Assembly: GCF_014202425.1 (NCBI RefSeq)
Contig: NZ_JACHGT010000009.1
Location: 1-64,000 of the forward strand
Origin: Phytomonospora endophytica
Lineage (GTDB): Bacteria; Actinomycetota; Actinomycetes; Mycobacteriales; Micromonosporaceae
DNA length: 64,000 nucleotides
Direction: 5' to 3'
Positions within the stretch are counted from its first letter, which is position 1. The number at the start of each line of letters is the position of its first letter. The position numbers and the translations under genes are program-made. Below the pieces are notes generated by a model. The model searched no databases. It saw nothing but the letters and a program-made list of their open reading frames with translations, and was not told where the DNA came from. Below, piece by piece: positions 33,759-43,800 of this stretch.

Positions 33759-35056
33759 CGCTCGAAATCCTGCCGGTGCACGGGATCGGCGAGGTCGGCG
33801 AGGGCGACGACCTGGCCGCGCTGATCGCCGCCGCGGCACCGGATCTGGCCGACGGCGACGTCCTCGCCGTGACCAGCAAGATCGTCAGCAAGGCCGAGGG
33901 CCGGGTCACCGTTGGCGACCGGGAGGCCGCGATCGACGCCGAGTCGGCCGGGCTGGTCGCCCGGCGCGGGCCGACGCGGATCGTGCGGACCCGCCACGGT
34001 CTGGTGCTGGCCGCCGCGGGCGTCGACGCGTCCAATGTGGAGCCCGGCACGATCGTGCTGCTCCCGGTGGATCCGGACGTCTCCGCCCGCGAGCTTCGCC
34101 ACGAACTGCGCGAGCGTTTCGGCGTCACCGTCGCCGTTCTGGTCACCGACACGCTCGGGCGGGCCTGGCGGCTCGGGCAGACCGACGTGGCGATCGGCGC
34201 CGCCGGCCTGGCGCCGATGCGCGCCTACGGCGGTGAGCTGGATCCCTACGGCAACAAGCTGACCGTGACCGCGCCCGCCATCGCCGACGAGCTGGCCGGG
34301 GCGGCGGATCTGGTGAAGGGCAAGACTTCCGGCGTTCCCGTCGCGATCGTGCGCGGGCTCGGCGAGTGGGTGACCGAGGAGGACGGTCCCGGAGCCGCCG
34401 CGCTGGTGCGGCCGGCCGCCGAGGACATGTTCGGCCTGGGCGCCGACGAGGCCCGCCGGGAAGGGCACCGCGAGGCGGTGTCGCTGCGCCGGTCGGTGCG
34501 CGACTTCACCGGTGAGGCGGTCGATCCGGCCGTGATCGAGCGGGCGGTGGCCGCCGCGCTGACCGCTCCCGCGCCCCATCACAGCGTGCCGTGGCGTTTC
34601 GTGCACGTGTCCTCGGTGGACCTTCGCGAGTCGCTGCTGACGGCGATGCGGGAGGCGTGGACCGCCGATCTGCGCGGTGACGGGTTCACTGAAGAGTCCA
34701 TCACCCGGCGCGTGGCCCGCGGCGGGATCCTCTGGCGGGCGACGGAACTGGTGATCCCCTGCCTGGTGCGCGACGCCGCGCACGACTACCTCGACGAGCG
34801 TCGCGCCGACGCCGAACGCACCATGTTCCACGTCGCGATGGGCGCCGGTGTCGAGAACTTCCTGGTCGCACTGGCCGCCGACGGCGTGGGCTCGTGCTGG
34901 GTATCGTCCACATTGTTCTGTCCGGACGTGGTGCGCGGGATCCTCGATCTCCCCGGCGACTGGGAACCGATGGGCGCCGTCGCCGTCGGGTACCCCGCCG
35001 AGGCCGCGAAGCCTCGTCCGTCACGCCCCACCGGGGACTACCTGCTCCACAGGTGA
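33755..35056 (+). CDS. fbiB: Bifunctional F420-0:gamma-glutamyl ligase / nitroreductase (FbiB)
   Basis: A 433-aa two-domain F420 enzyme. Residues 1-240 are the CofE ligase that adds glutamates to F420-0 ([75 protein letters not shown]). Residues 245-433 are an FMN nitroreductase-like domain ([46 protein letters not shown]), which in FbiB reduces dehydro-F420-0. The GTG start overlaps fbiA. F420 then serves as hydride carrier for reductases. The gene ends 67 bp before the giant protease-NACHT-WD40 gene, which is unrelated to F420. Confidence 0.95.
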   Translation: MTLEILPVHGIGEVGEGDDLAALIAAAAPDLADGDVLAVTSKIVSKAEGRVTVGDREAAIDAESAGLVARRGPTRIVRTRHGLVLAAAGVDASNVEPGTIVLLPVDPDVSARELRHELRERFGVTVAVLVTDTLGRAWRLGQTDVAIGAAGLAPMRAYGGELDPYGNKLTVTAPAIADELAGAADLVKGKTSGVPVAIVRGLGEWVTEEDGPGAAALVRPAAEDMFGLGADEARREGHREAVSLRRSVRDFTGEAVDPAVIERAVAAALTAPAPHHSVPWRFVHVSSVDLRESLLTAMREAWTADLRGDGFTEESITRRVARGGILWRATELVIPCLVRDAAHDYLDERRADAERTMFHVAMGAGVENFLVALAADGVGSCWVSSTLFCPDVVRGILDLPGDWEPMGAVAVGYPAEAAKPRPSRPTGDYLLHR

Positions 35057-35123
35057 CACCCGTACTGTTTCCACGTAGCGTTTGGTATCAATGACACTCA
35101 CCGACAGTGGCGGGAGGGTGCGG

Positions 35124-38100
35124 ATGCGGCCACCGGAACATGCGGTCGCCATCGTGCTGAATGTGGACGGTCGCCAGACCGGGCTCGGGTTCCTCATCGG
35201 GCCGAGGGAACTGGTGACCTGCGCGCACGTGGTCAACACCGCGATCGGGCGGAAGCGTTCGGACCGTTCCCCGCCCGACGCTCCACTGCGGGTGCGCTTC
35301 CCTTTCGCAGCGGGCAAAGGAGACGTGACCGCCACGGTCGGCGCGTGGTTCCGTTCCGACGGTCCCGGTGACGCCGACCTGGCGATCCTGACACTCCCGC
35401 CGGGCGTCACCGACGGTCTGGATCCCCTCGCCCTGGCCGATCGGGCCGACAGCGGAATAGACGTGCAGATGTGCGGCCCCTCGACGCATGGTCTGCAGCA
35501 CGTCCGCGGTCTCCTCGTCGGGCAGGCCGGTCTCGGCCGTCTCCAGATCGACCAGAACCGCGGCGGCGCCTACCGGGTCGTGCCCGGGTTCAGCGGCGGA
35601 CCGGTGTGGCGGCAGTCGACCGGTGAGGTCGTCGGCGTCCTGCGCGCCGCCACCCTCGAAGAAGGCGCCTCGGCCGCCGAGTGCATCGACATCGCGGTGC
35701 TGCATCGCCTGCGCGCCGGGCGTTCCCACGTCCAGGAGCGGCCGTCCCCGGGCGCCCGCCATCCCACGATCCTCCAGCTCGGCGGGACCCGGTTCACCCG
35801 GCACGACCGGACCACCGCGTCCCTCCTGGCCGAGGCGATCCTGACCGACCTCGCGCGGCTCGAACACGAACACCGGCTGCGCCCGAACCTGCTCGTCGTC
35901 GGCGGGGACCTCACCGAAGGCGGGCGTCCCCCGGAGTTCGGCGTCGCCGAACTCTTCCTCGCACGCATCGCCGAGACCCTCGACCTGGCGCCCGACCGGA
36001 TCGTCCTCGTCCCGGGTCGCACCGACGTGAACACGCGACTGTGCGAGGCCTATTTCGCGCGCTGTGAGGAGTACGACGAGGAGCCGATAGCCCCGTACTG
36101 GGAGAAGTGGGCGCCCTATTCGGCGCTCCTGGAGAAACTCACCGGCCGTCCGCTGTCACGGGCCGAACCGTGGTCGGCGCTCGCCCTGGCGCATCCGTCC
36201 GTCGCGGTCACCGCGCTGAACTCGACCTACGGTCTCAGCCACCTCCCGAACGCCTGCGAAGGCGTCTACGGTGAGGCCCAGCTGCGCTGGATCACCGCCC
36301 AGTCCCAGGAAGCGCGCGTGGCACCGCACATCGTGGTCAGCCATCACGCGCTGCTGGCCGCGCCTCCGTCGCGCGACCCGGAGATCCAGCGGGTGGCCCG
36401 TCTCCTGCAGGCCGGCACCGACCTGATCCTCGCCGGTGAGATCGACGCCCGCGTCCCGCCTTTAGACCACGGCGGACCGACGCCCGTCCTGACCGTCACC
36501 GGCCGCGACCGCTACCACCTCATACACATCGAACCCGACGGCATCGACGTCTACGCCCGCCGCCGCGACGGCGGTGAGCGCTTCGTCGGTGACACCGGGA
36601 TCGACCCCGACGGCGACGACTGGCGCCTGCGGCTCACCCGGCGCACCGCCACCCAGGCACCACCCCCACCGCCTTCCACGAGCGACCCGAAGCCGCCGTC
36701 GCGGCTGACCGAGAACCTTCGGCTGGTCCTGGAGGCCAGCGAGCTGCGGGACCCCGACGCGCTGTTCGTGTCCCACGAACCCGACGACGCCAACGGTTTC
36801 GCCTACCTGCGCGCCATCCGGCGCCACGACTTCGGCGACGGCCTCGAACCGGCCGGGGAATACCTGATCGGCGTCCTGTCCGCGCCACCCGACCGCGACG
36901 ACCTCGACCGCTTCCGCACCGAGGTCATCGACCTGTTCCGCAGCCCCGGCAACCCCCCACCGGCCCGCCTGGTCTACTTCGGGCAGCTCGCCGAGGCCAC
37001 CGTCGTCTCCTACGCGCAACGCCTCGGCATCCACGTCGAGAGCTTCCAGCGCTTCCAGCGCGGCTGGGACCCCCGCCGCTTCGTCGCCTGGCAGGAAGTC
37101 GACCTCGCCGGCGACCGCCGCTACCCACCACAGCTCTACATCCCCCAGGGCTTCCAGGAACTCGGACCACGCGGGATACCCGTCGACGAGCTCGGCCGCG
37201 ACAGCGACACCGACCGGCAGGGCCTTCCCGAACGGGTCGCCGGGTGGCTGCGCGAGCCCTACGGGCACCTCATCGTGGTGCTGGGCGCGGCGGGGTCGGG
37301 TAAGACCTTCTTCCTGCGGACCCTCGCCCGCGAACTGTCCCATGTGGACTCGCCGGTCACGCCGATCTACCTCCCGGTACGGGATCTGGACCGGCTGCCC
37401 GAGATCGACGAGGTCGTCGCCGCCTACCTGACCAGGGCCGGAGAAGAACGGCTCAACCCGACCCGCTTCAACTACCTGCTCAAAGAAGGCCGCATCGCCC
37501 TGCTCCTCGACGGACTCGACGAACTCACCGCCCAGTCGAGCTACGAGCGCGCCATCGGGCACCTGCGCGAGATCGGCTCGAAAGCCGAACGGCTCGCCAA
37601 GATCGTCGTCACCGCACGGGATGTGGAGTTCCTGTCGAACTCCGCGGTCCTCGACGCCCTCGGCGGCACCAGCGCGGTCACCGAAGGACGCCGGGCACTG
37701 CGGATCGCGGAGTTCTCCAGCGCCCAGATCGAGGAGTTCCTCACCCGCCTGCTCGGCACGCCGTCCGACGCCCGCCGCCGCATCGAACTACTCGGCGGCC
37801 TTGGTCAACTGCCCGAGGTGGCGCGCAACCCGCGCATGCTGTCCTTCATCGCCGAGATCGACGAGGAACGCCTCCTACAGGCCAAACGCGCCAGCGAGGG
37901 ACACCTCACCGGCGCCGACCTCTACCAGCAGGTCCTCGACCAGTGGATCACCGGCGAGGTCAACCGGCTCACCACGCGCAGCCAGGTCCCGCCCCTCAAC
38001 GCGACCGAACTCTGGCAGGCCGTGCGGACCCTCGCACTGCACCTGTGGCGCACCGACCGCGAACACGCCACCATCGACGACCTCGGCCTCGCCGCGGCCG

Positions 38101-40835
38101 CACTGTCCCAATTGGACGGCGACACCGGCGGCGGCCCACGGCCCGAAGCCGACGTCCGCGTCCACCAGCTCGGCGCCGGCAGCCTCCTCGTCCGCCACGA
38201 GGACGGCGAACTCGGCTTCATCCACCGCTCCATCCGCGAATGGCTCGTCGCCAAGGCACTCTCCCCGCTCCCCGAACACGGCCCGGCCGCTCCCCTGTCG
38301 CTGCACCGGGTCACCAGCCAGACGGCCCACTTCCTTTGCGAGATCAACGGACGCGTCGCCGTGTGGGCCTGGATCGACGGCCTCACCGGCATCGCCACCC
38401 CGACCGCCATCGCCCAGGACAACGCCCTCGCCCTGCAACGCTTCGTCGGGCGACGGCCGCCGATGAACCGGCCCCAGCTCGCCGACGGCGATCCCTCCGA
38501 CGCCGACCCGCACGACCTGACGACCCGCTACCTCGGCGCCGACCTGCGCCTCTACGACCTGCGCGCCCAGCAGCTCACCGGACAGGACTTCACCGACGCG
38601 CTCATGGACAACGCCGACATGTGCGGCAACGACCTGACCGGCGTGCGCTTCACACGGGTCCGGCTCACCGGGGCACAGTTCGTCGGCGCCAAACTCACCG
38701 ACGCCAGTCTCGTCGAGGCCGACGCGACCGGCGCGAACCTCAACGGCGCCGACCTGTCCCGCACCCTGCTCGACCGGACGATCCTGCGACGGGCCTCGCT
38801 GCTCGGCGCCACCGTCGATCCGGCCGCGCTCGCCAAGGCCGACACGACCGGGGCCGCGACGCCGAACACGCCCCTGTCGGTGCAGTTCCGGCCGTCCAAG
38901 GTGGGCGAGGTCGCCGCGATCGACCCGAGCGGCGGGCTCGTGGTCTCCGCCGACAAGCACGGCTGGCTGCACCTGTGGGACCTGGAGATCGGCACGCCCA
39001 TCCGGCAGTGGAAGGCCCTGACCGGCCCGGTCCGCGCGCTGAGCTGGTCCCCCGACGGGCACCACGTCCTCGCGGGCGGAGACGGCTCATCGGTCTCCGA
39101 CGCGCTCGTCGGCGAAGTCCTGATCCGCTGGAACGACGGCGGTCCCGTGACGGCCGTGGCGTGGTCGCCGCAGCCGAACCGCCTGGCCACCGCCGGTCCA
39201 CAGGGGACGGTGTCGATCCGCTCCGCGGACTCACTCGACGCCGTTCACGTCGTCCGTCCCCTGCCGAGGGTCCGCGCCATGACCTGGTCACCCGACGGCG
39301 CGCACCTCGCCGTCGGCGGCGACAACACGATCGTCGTCCTCAAACCCGGCGACGCCGAACCCCTCGCCCGCTGCGAGGCGCTCAGCGACGTCAAGGTCCT
39401 CGCCTGGTCCCCCGACGGGCGCCTGCTCGCCTCCGGACACGGCGACGGGACCGTCGAGACCTGGTCGGGCTCCCGCTTCCTCAGTCAGGACACCGCCCAC
39501 GCCCACCGCGCCGCCGTGCGAGCGCTGGCATGGACGCCGGACGGCACCGGCCTGTTCTCCGGCGGCGACGACGGCTGGGTCCACAAGTGGCACACCTGGC
39601 GGCTGCGCGACGCCGGGCACGTCGAGCACAGTTCGCCGACGATTCGGTCGGCGGTGCGCTCACTGTCGATGTCCGCGGACGGCACGAGACTGGTCACCTC
39701 CGGAGGCGCCGACGGGATCCGCGTGTGGAATCTCGACGAACAGAACCGCCATGTGTGGCAGCGCCGGGACAAGGCCGAAGGCGCCACGGCGGCGCGCCCG
39801 GACTGGATCCGGACCGCGTCCTGGTCGCCCGACGGCACCCACATCGTCTCCGGCAGCGAACGCGGTGAACTGCGCATCTGGGATCTCCGCAGCGGCGGCA
39901 CGACCCACAAGCGCCGCCAGTATCCGCAGGCGATCCTGGCCGCCGACTGGGGCGGCGACGGCACGAAGCTCGCCACCGGCGGCAACGACGGCGTGATCGC
40001 GTTGTGGCAGAACACCCTCAAGCCGGAGCCCTCGTGGGCCGGCGGAGCCTGGGTCCGGGCGGTCCGCTGGTCGCCGGACGGCGCCCTCCTGGCGACCGGC
40101 AGCGACGACGAGTACGTGCACGTCTGGGATCGCGCGCGCCGGGATCCGTTGCACCGCTGGCGTTTGGGCGGCCGGGTCCGCGACGTCGTGTGGTCCCTCG
40201 ACGGGCACCGCGTGTTCGCCGCCGGGCTGGCCGGGGCGATGGGCTGCTGGAACGTCGAGGGCGGCCGGACGGTGTGGCGGAAGTCCACGATGGACCACAC
40301 GGTCTGGGCGCTGTGCGTGACCGAGACCCTCGTCCTCACCGGCGATTCGGCGCGGATGCTGCGGCTGCACTCCGCCGACGGCGGCACCGAGATCGCCGCG
40401 TGGGAGGCCCACGCCGGTTCGGTGACGGCGGTGGCCTGGAACGCGTGGGAGCACCAGATCGTCTCGGCCGGAACCGACGGCATGGTGCGGATCTGGGACC
40501 CGAACACCCACGCCGTGCTGTGCGAGTGGCTCGCCCACGCGGGCTGGATCACGTCGCTGTCACTGTCCCCGGACGGGCGGCACCTGCTCACCAGCGGCGA
40601 CGACAACGTCCTGCGGGTCTGGCACGCCGGCACGGGTGAACCGGTCGCGACGCTGGTGCCGCTCTCCAACGGCCGTGAGGCGGTCTTGTACGGCGACGGC
40701 TTGACGTACAAGCTGAACGGGAACGCCGACGGGCGATTCTGGTACGCCGGGGCGCAGGTCCGCTTCGAGGCGACCGAGGCCGACGAGTACGTGCCGGACC
40801 TCGTGCGGGTGCCGGAGAACCACCCGATCCTGTAG
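35124..40835 (+). CDS. Trypsin-like protease / degenerate phosphoesterase / NACHT / pentapeptide / WD40 conflict-system protein, copy 1
   Basis: A 1903-aa signalling giant. Residues 1-195 are a trypsin-like protease with triad His35 (TCAHVV), Asp85 (DADLAIL) and Ser157 (GFSGGPV). Residues 212-480 resemble a calcineurin-like phosphoesterase whose metal ligands are mostly lost (GNHD became GRTD; SHH is kept; GH.H became GEID). Residues 525-690 are an uncharacterised domain with LYIPQGF. The NACHT NTPase has Walker A GAAGSGKT (721-728) and Walker B LLLDGLDE (793-800). Pentapeptide repeats fill 1140-1232, then about 14 WD40 repeats reach the C-terminus. This is the layout of STAND-type conflict switches: WD40 senses, NACHT oligomerises, protease acts. 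ATG 35124 has GGGAGGG 5 bp upstream and aligns with copy 2. Copy 2 follows after 20 bp. Confidence 0.9.
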   Translation: MRPPEHAVAIVLNVDGRQTGLGFLIGPRELVTCAHVVNTAIGRKRSDRSPPDAPLRVRFPFAAGKGDVTATVGAWFRSDGPGDADLAILTLPPGVTDGLDPLALADRADSGIDVQMCGPSTHGLQHVRGLLVGQAGLGRLQIDQNRGGAYRVVPGFSGGPVWRQSTGEVVGVLRAATLEEGASAAECIDIAVLHRLRAGRSHVQERPSPGARHPTILQLGGTRFTRHDRTTASLLAEAILTDLARLEHEHRLRPNLLVVGGDLTEGGRPPEFGVAELFLARIAETLDLAPDRIVLVPGRTDVNTRLCEAYFARCEEYDEEPIAPYWEKWAPYSALLEKLTGRPLSRAEPWSALALAHPSVAVTALNSTYGLSHLPNACEGVYGEAQLRWITAQSQEARVAPHIVVSHHALLAAPPSRDPEIQRVARLLQAGTDLILAGEIDARVPPLDHGGPTPVLTVTGRDRYHLIHIEPDGIDVYARRRDGGERFVGDTGIDPDGDDWRLRLTRRTATQAPPPPPSTSDPKPPSRLTENLRLVLEASELRDPDALFVSHEPDDANGFAYLRAIRRHDFGDGLEPAGEYLIGVLSAPPDRDDLDRFRTEVIDLFRSPGNPPPARLVYFGQLAEATVVSYAQRLGIHVESFQRFQRGWDPRRFVAWQEVDLAGDRRYPPQLYIPQGFQELGPRGIPVDELGRDSDTDRQGLPERVAGWLREPYGHLIVVLGAAGSGKTFFLRTLARELSHVDSPVTPIYLPVRDLDRLPEIDEVVAAYLTRAGEERLNPTRFNYLLKEGRIALLLDGLDELTAQSSYERAIGHLREIGSKAERLAKIVVTARDVEFLSNSAVLDALGGTSAVTEGRRALRIAEFSSAQIEEFLTRLLGTPSDARRRIELLGGLGQLPEVARNPRMLSFIAEIDEERLLQAKRASEGHLTGADLYQQVLDQWITGEVNRLTTRSQVPPLNATELWQAVRTLALHLWRTDREHATIDDLGLAAAALSQLDGDTGGGPRPEADVRVHQLGAGSLLVRHEDGELGFIHRSIREWLVAKALSPLPEHGPAAPLSLHRVTSQTAHFLCEINGRVAVWAWIDGLTGIATPTAIAQDNALALQRFVGRRPPMNRPQLADGDPSDADPHDLTTRYLGADLRLYDLRAQQLTGQDFTDALMDNADMCGNDLTGVRFTRVRLTGAQFVGAKLTDASLVEADATGANLNGADLSRTLLDRTILRRASLLGATVDPAALAKADTTGAATPNTPLSVQFRPSKVGEVAAIDPSGGLVVSADKHGWLHLWDLEIGTPIRQWKALTGPVRALSWSPDGHHVLAGGDGSSVSDALVGEVLIRWNDGGPVTAVAWSPQPNRLATAGPQGTVSIRSADSLDAVHVVRPLPRVRAMTWSPDGAHLAVGGDNTIVVLKPGDAEPLARCEALSDVKVLAWSPDGRLLASGHGDGTVETWSGSRFLSQDTAHAHRAAVRALAWTPDGTGLFSGGDDGWVHKWHTWRLRDAGHVEHSSPTIRSAVRSLSMSADGTRLVTSGGADGIRVWNLDEQNRHVWQRRDKAEGATAARPDWIRTASWSPDGTHIVSGSERGELRIWDLRSGGTTHKRRQYPQAILAADWGGDGTKLATGGNDGVIALWQNTLKPEPSWAGGAWVRAVRWSPDGALLATGSDDEYVHVWDRARRDPLHRWRLGGRVRDVVWSLDGHRVFAAGLAGAMGCWNVEGGRTVWRKSTMDHTVWALCVTETLVLTGDSARMLRLHSADGGTEIAAWEAHAGSVTAVAWNAWEHQIVSAGTDGMVRIWDPNTHAVLCEWLAHAGWITSLSLSPDGRHLLTSGDDNVLRVWHAGTGEPVATLVPLSNGREAVLYGDGLTYKLNGNADGRFWYAGAQVRFEATEADEYVPDLVRVPENHPIL

Positions 40836-40855
40836 GCAGGCGTGGAAGGGGACGC

Positions 40856-43800
40856 ATGGGGGCCGAGCGAGCGGTGGCGAGGATCCTGCGCGCCGACGGG
40901 AGAACGGCGGGACTGGGATTCCTGGTCGCGGGCGGACGGCTCGTCACGTGCGCGCACGTGGTGAACACCGCGCTCGGCAGGGGTCGCCGGGAGACGGACC
41001 GTCCGGAAGGGACGGTCCGGCTGCGGTTCGCCTTCGCCCCTGCGGAAGACCAGACCGCGACGGTCACGGCCTGGGGCCCCGGCGAAAGCTGGACCCCGGA
41101 CGTCGACCTGGCGATCCTCGCACTCACCGGCGCACCCCCTCCGGACCTGCCGAGTCTCACCATGGCCGCCGCCATGCCGGAGTCGAGCGCGCGGGTACAG
41201 CTGTGCGGACCCGACGGCGAGGACCGCGTCAAGCACGTCGCCGGGACGCTGCTCGGCGCCACCGGACGCGGGCTGCGGCAGATCGACCAGTCCCGTTCCG
41301 GTGCGCACCAGGCGTCCGCGGGCTTCAGCGGCGGACCGGTGTGGCTGGCCGGAAACGGCGATGTCGTCGGCGTCATGCGGGCGGCTCGCGGTGACGAGGG
41401 CATCGACGTCGACTGCCTGGAACCGGGATGGGTGCGGGAGAACCTGCGGCCGCGGAAGCCCGCCGGCGTCGTCGACGTCCTGCAGATCGGCCCGCTTCGG
41501 CTGGACGAGGACACGGCGGCGCAACGGATCGAGAGCCTGTGCGCGGAGGTCGCGGCGACCTGCGCCGGAAGCGACCTCGCGCCCGACGCGATCGTGTTCT
41601 GCGGCGATCTGACGGCGAACGCGAGGCTGGCGGAGTACCGCCGTGTCGCCGAGCTCGTCGTCAGACTGACCGGCCTTCTCGGGCTGCCCGAGGGCCGCGT
41701 GCTGACCGTTCCCGGGCCCGGTGATGTCAACAAGGCCATGTGTGAGTCGCACTTCATGGAGCAGGCTGCCATGGAGGCCGAACCGGTGCCGCCGTACTGG
41801 AAGAAGTGGCACCAGTACTCGGCGCTCCTGTCCGAACTGGACGGTGAGCCGCTCGACCGGGCTCTACCGTGGCGGCTGCTGGCGATTCCCGAACTGGAAC
41901 TCGTCGTCGCCGGACTCAACGCGACCATGGCGCGGTCACATCTCCCGCAGGACGCTCGCACGGAGTTCGGGCCGGGCCAGTTCGCCTGGTTCGCCGGGCA
42001 GCTCGCCGACGCGCGATACGCGGGCTGGAAACGGATCGCGGTCGCCCACGACACCGTCGCCGAGTCGGAGCGGGCGGAGTTCACGCGGCTGTTCGCCGGA
42101 AGACTGGACCTGCTGCTGACCGCCGCACCCGAGGCCGAGGACCTCGGCGAGGTCCGCGTCGTGGCTCCGGTGGGCGATTTCCGGATCCTGCGGCTGGTCA
42201 AGGAGGCCGGTGAGAACATCACCGAGGTCGGCGACACGTTCGTTCTCGGACGGCAGGCGCAGATCGCCCCCGCGCCCGCGCGCGTCACCGAGGACCCGTT
42301 CATCGAACGGGTGATCACCGCGCTGGAGTTCGAGTACCCCGACGCCTGGTTGCGGCCGGTCACGCACCTGCCGGTTCCGTTCGTGCGGGTCGTCAACCGT
42401 TACCGCAGCGGCGATCGGCTCATCCCGAGCTACGAGCTGCTGGTCGGCGTGGAACCTCGTGAGGCGACCGTCGAGCGGATCGGGGAGTTCAGCCGCCTGG
42501 TGGACGGGTTCCGCGTTCCGGGGGTGAAGTCGGTGCACCCCTTCGTCTACTTCGGACGGCTGGCCTCCGAGGAGGCGCAGGCTTTCGGGCGGCTGCACCA
42601 GATCTTGCCGCAGAGCTTCCACGAGTTCCAGTTCAAATGGGATCCGCGGCATTTCACGGCGTGGCAGCTGGCGCAGTTGGACGCCGACGGCCGCTATCCG
42701 GCCGATCTGTACATTCCGCAACGGTTCACGGAGTTCGGGCACGGCGATGTGCGGCATGGGCCGAGGGTCGGCCTGACCGAGCGGCTGCTGGACTGGTTCG
42801 GGGAGGACCGCTCGCACCTGATCGTGGTGCTGGGCAACGCGGGCGCGGGCAAGACCTTCTTCATGCGGACCCTGGCGCGGGCGATGTCGGCCACCGAGGG
42901 CGCGCCGACGCCGGTCTACCTCCAGTTGCGGGACCTGGAGCGGATGCCGCTGCTGGACGAACTGGTCGCGAGGCAGTTCGCGAAGGCCCGCGAACACCGC
43001 CTGCCGGTCGACCACTTCAACTACTACCTGCGCGAAGGGCGGATCGCGCTGCTGCTGGACGGTCTCGACGAGCTGACCGTGCAGGGCGGCTGGGACAGGG
43101 CGGTCCGCCATCTCACCGAGATCCGCCAGAAGGTCACCGGCAAGGCGATGATCGTGGTGACGGCCCGCGACGAGGAGTTCCTGTCGCATCGGGAGATCGA
43201 GCGGGTGCTGCGGGAAGGCACGGGGTCGATCGGGCGCCGGGCCTTCAAGATCGAGGACTTCTCGCAGAGCCAGATCGAGCGCTTCCTCAAGCACCGGCTC
43301 GGTAGCGCGGAGGCCGCTCGCGAGCGCATGGACCTGCTGTCGAGTCTCGGCCCGATCCCCGACGTGGCGCGCAATCCGCGCATGCTGTCGTTCATCGCCG
43401 AGATCGACGCCGACCGGCTGGTCCGCGCGCGGGACGCCAGCGTCGCCGGGCTGATCACCTCGGCGGAGCTGTATCGGCAGGTGATCGAGCAGTGGAAGGA
43501 CCGCGAGGAGGAGCGGCTGCGCCGTGACGACGAGCTGCCCGCACTGGATCGGGAGCAGTTGTGGTCGGCGGTGAGCCGGCTCGCGGTGAACCTCTGGCGG
43601 AGCGGACGGGAACGTCTGACGGTCGAGGAACTGGGTGACACCGCCGAGTTGCTGTCCCATGTGGATGCCGATGCGCAGGTGCACCAGATCAGTTCGGGGA
43701 GTCTGCTGATCCGCTACGAGGACGACCGGCTCGGTTTCATCCACCGCTCGATTCAGGAGTGGTTCCTGGCCGAGGCGATCGTCAACGACGAGGACGTGGC

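Noticed and set aside
35082-35123. Earlier starts (TTG 35082, ATG 35091) for the first giant gene
   Set aside because: The ATG at 35124 has an excellent ribosome site and aligns with the N-terminus of the paralogue.
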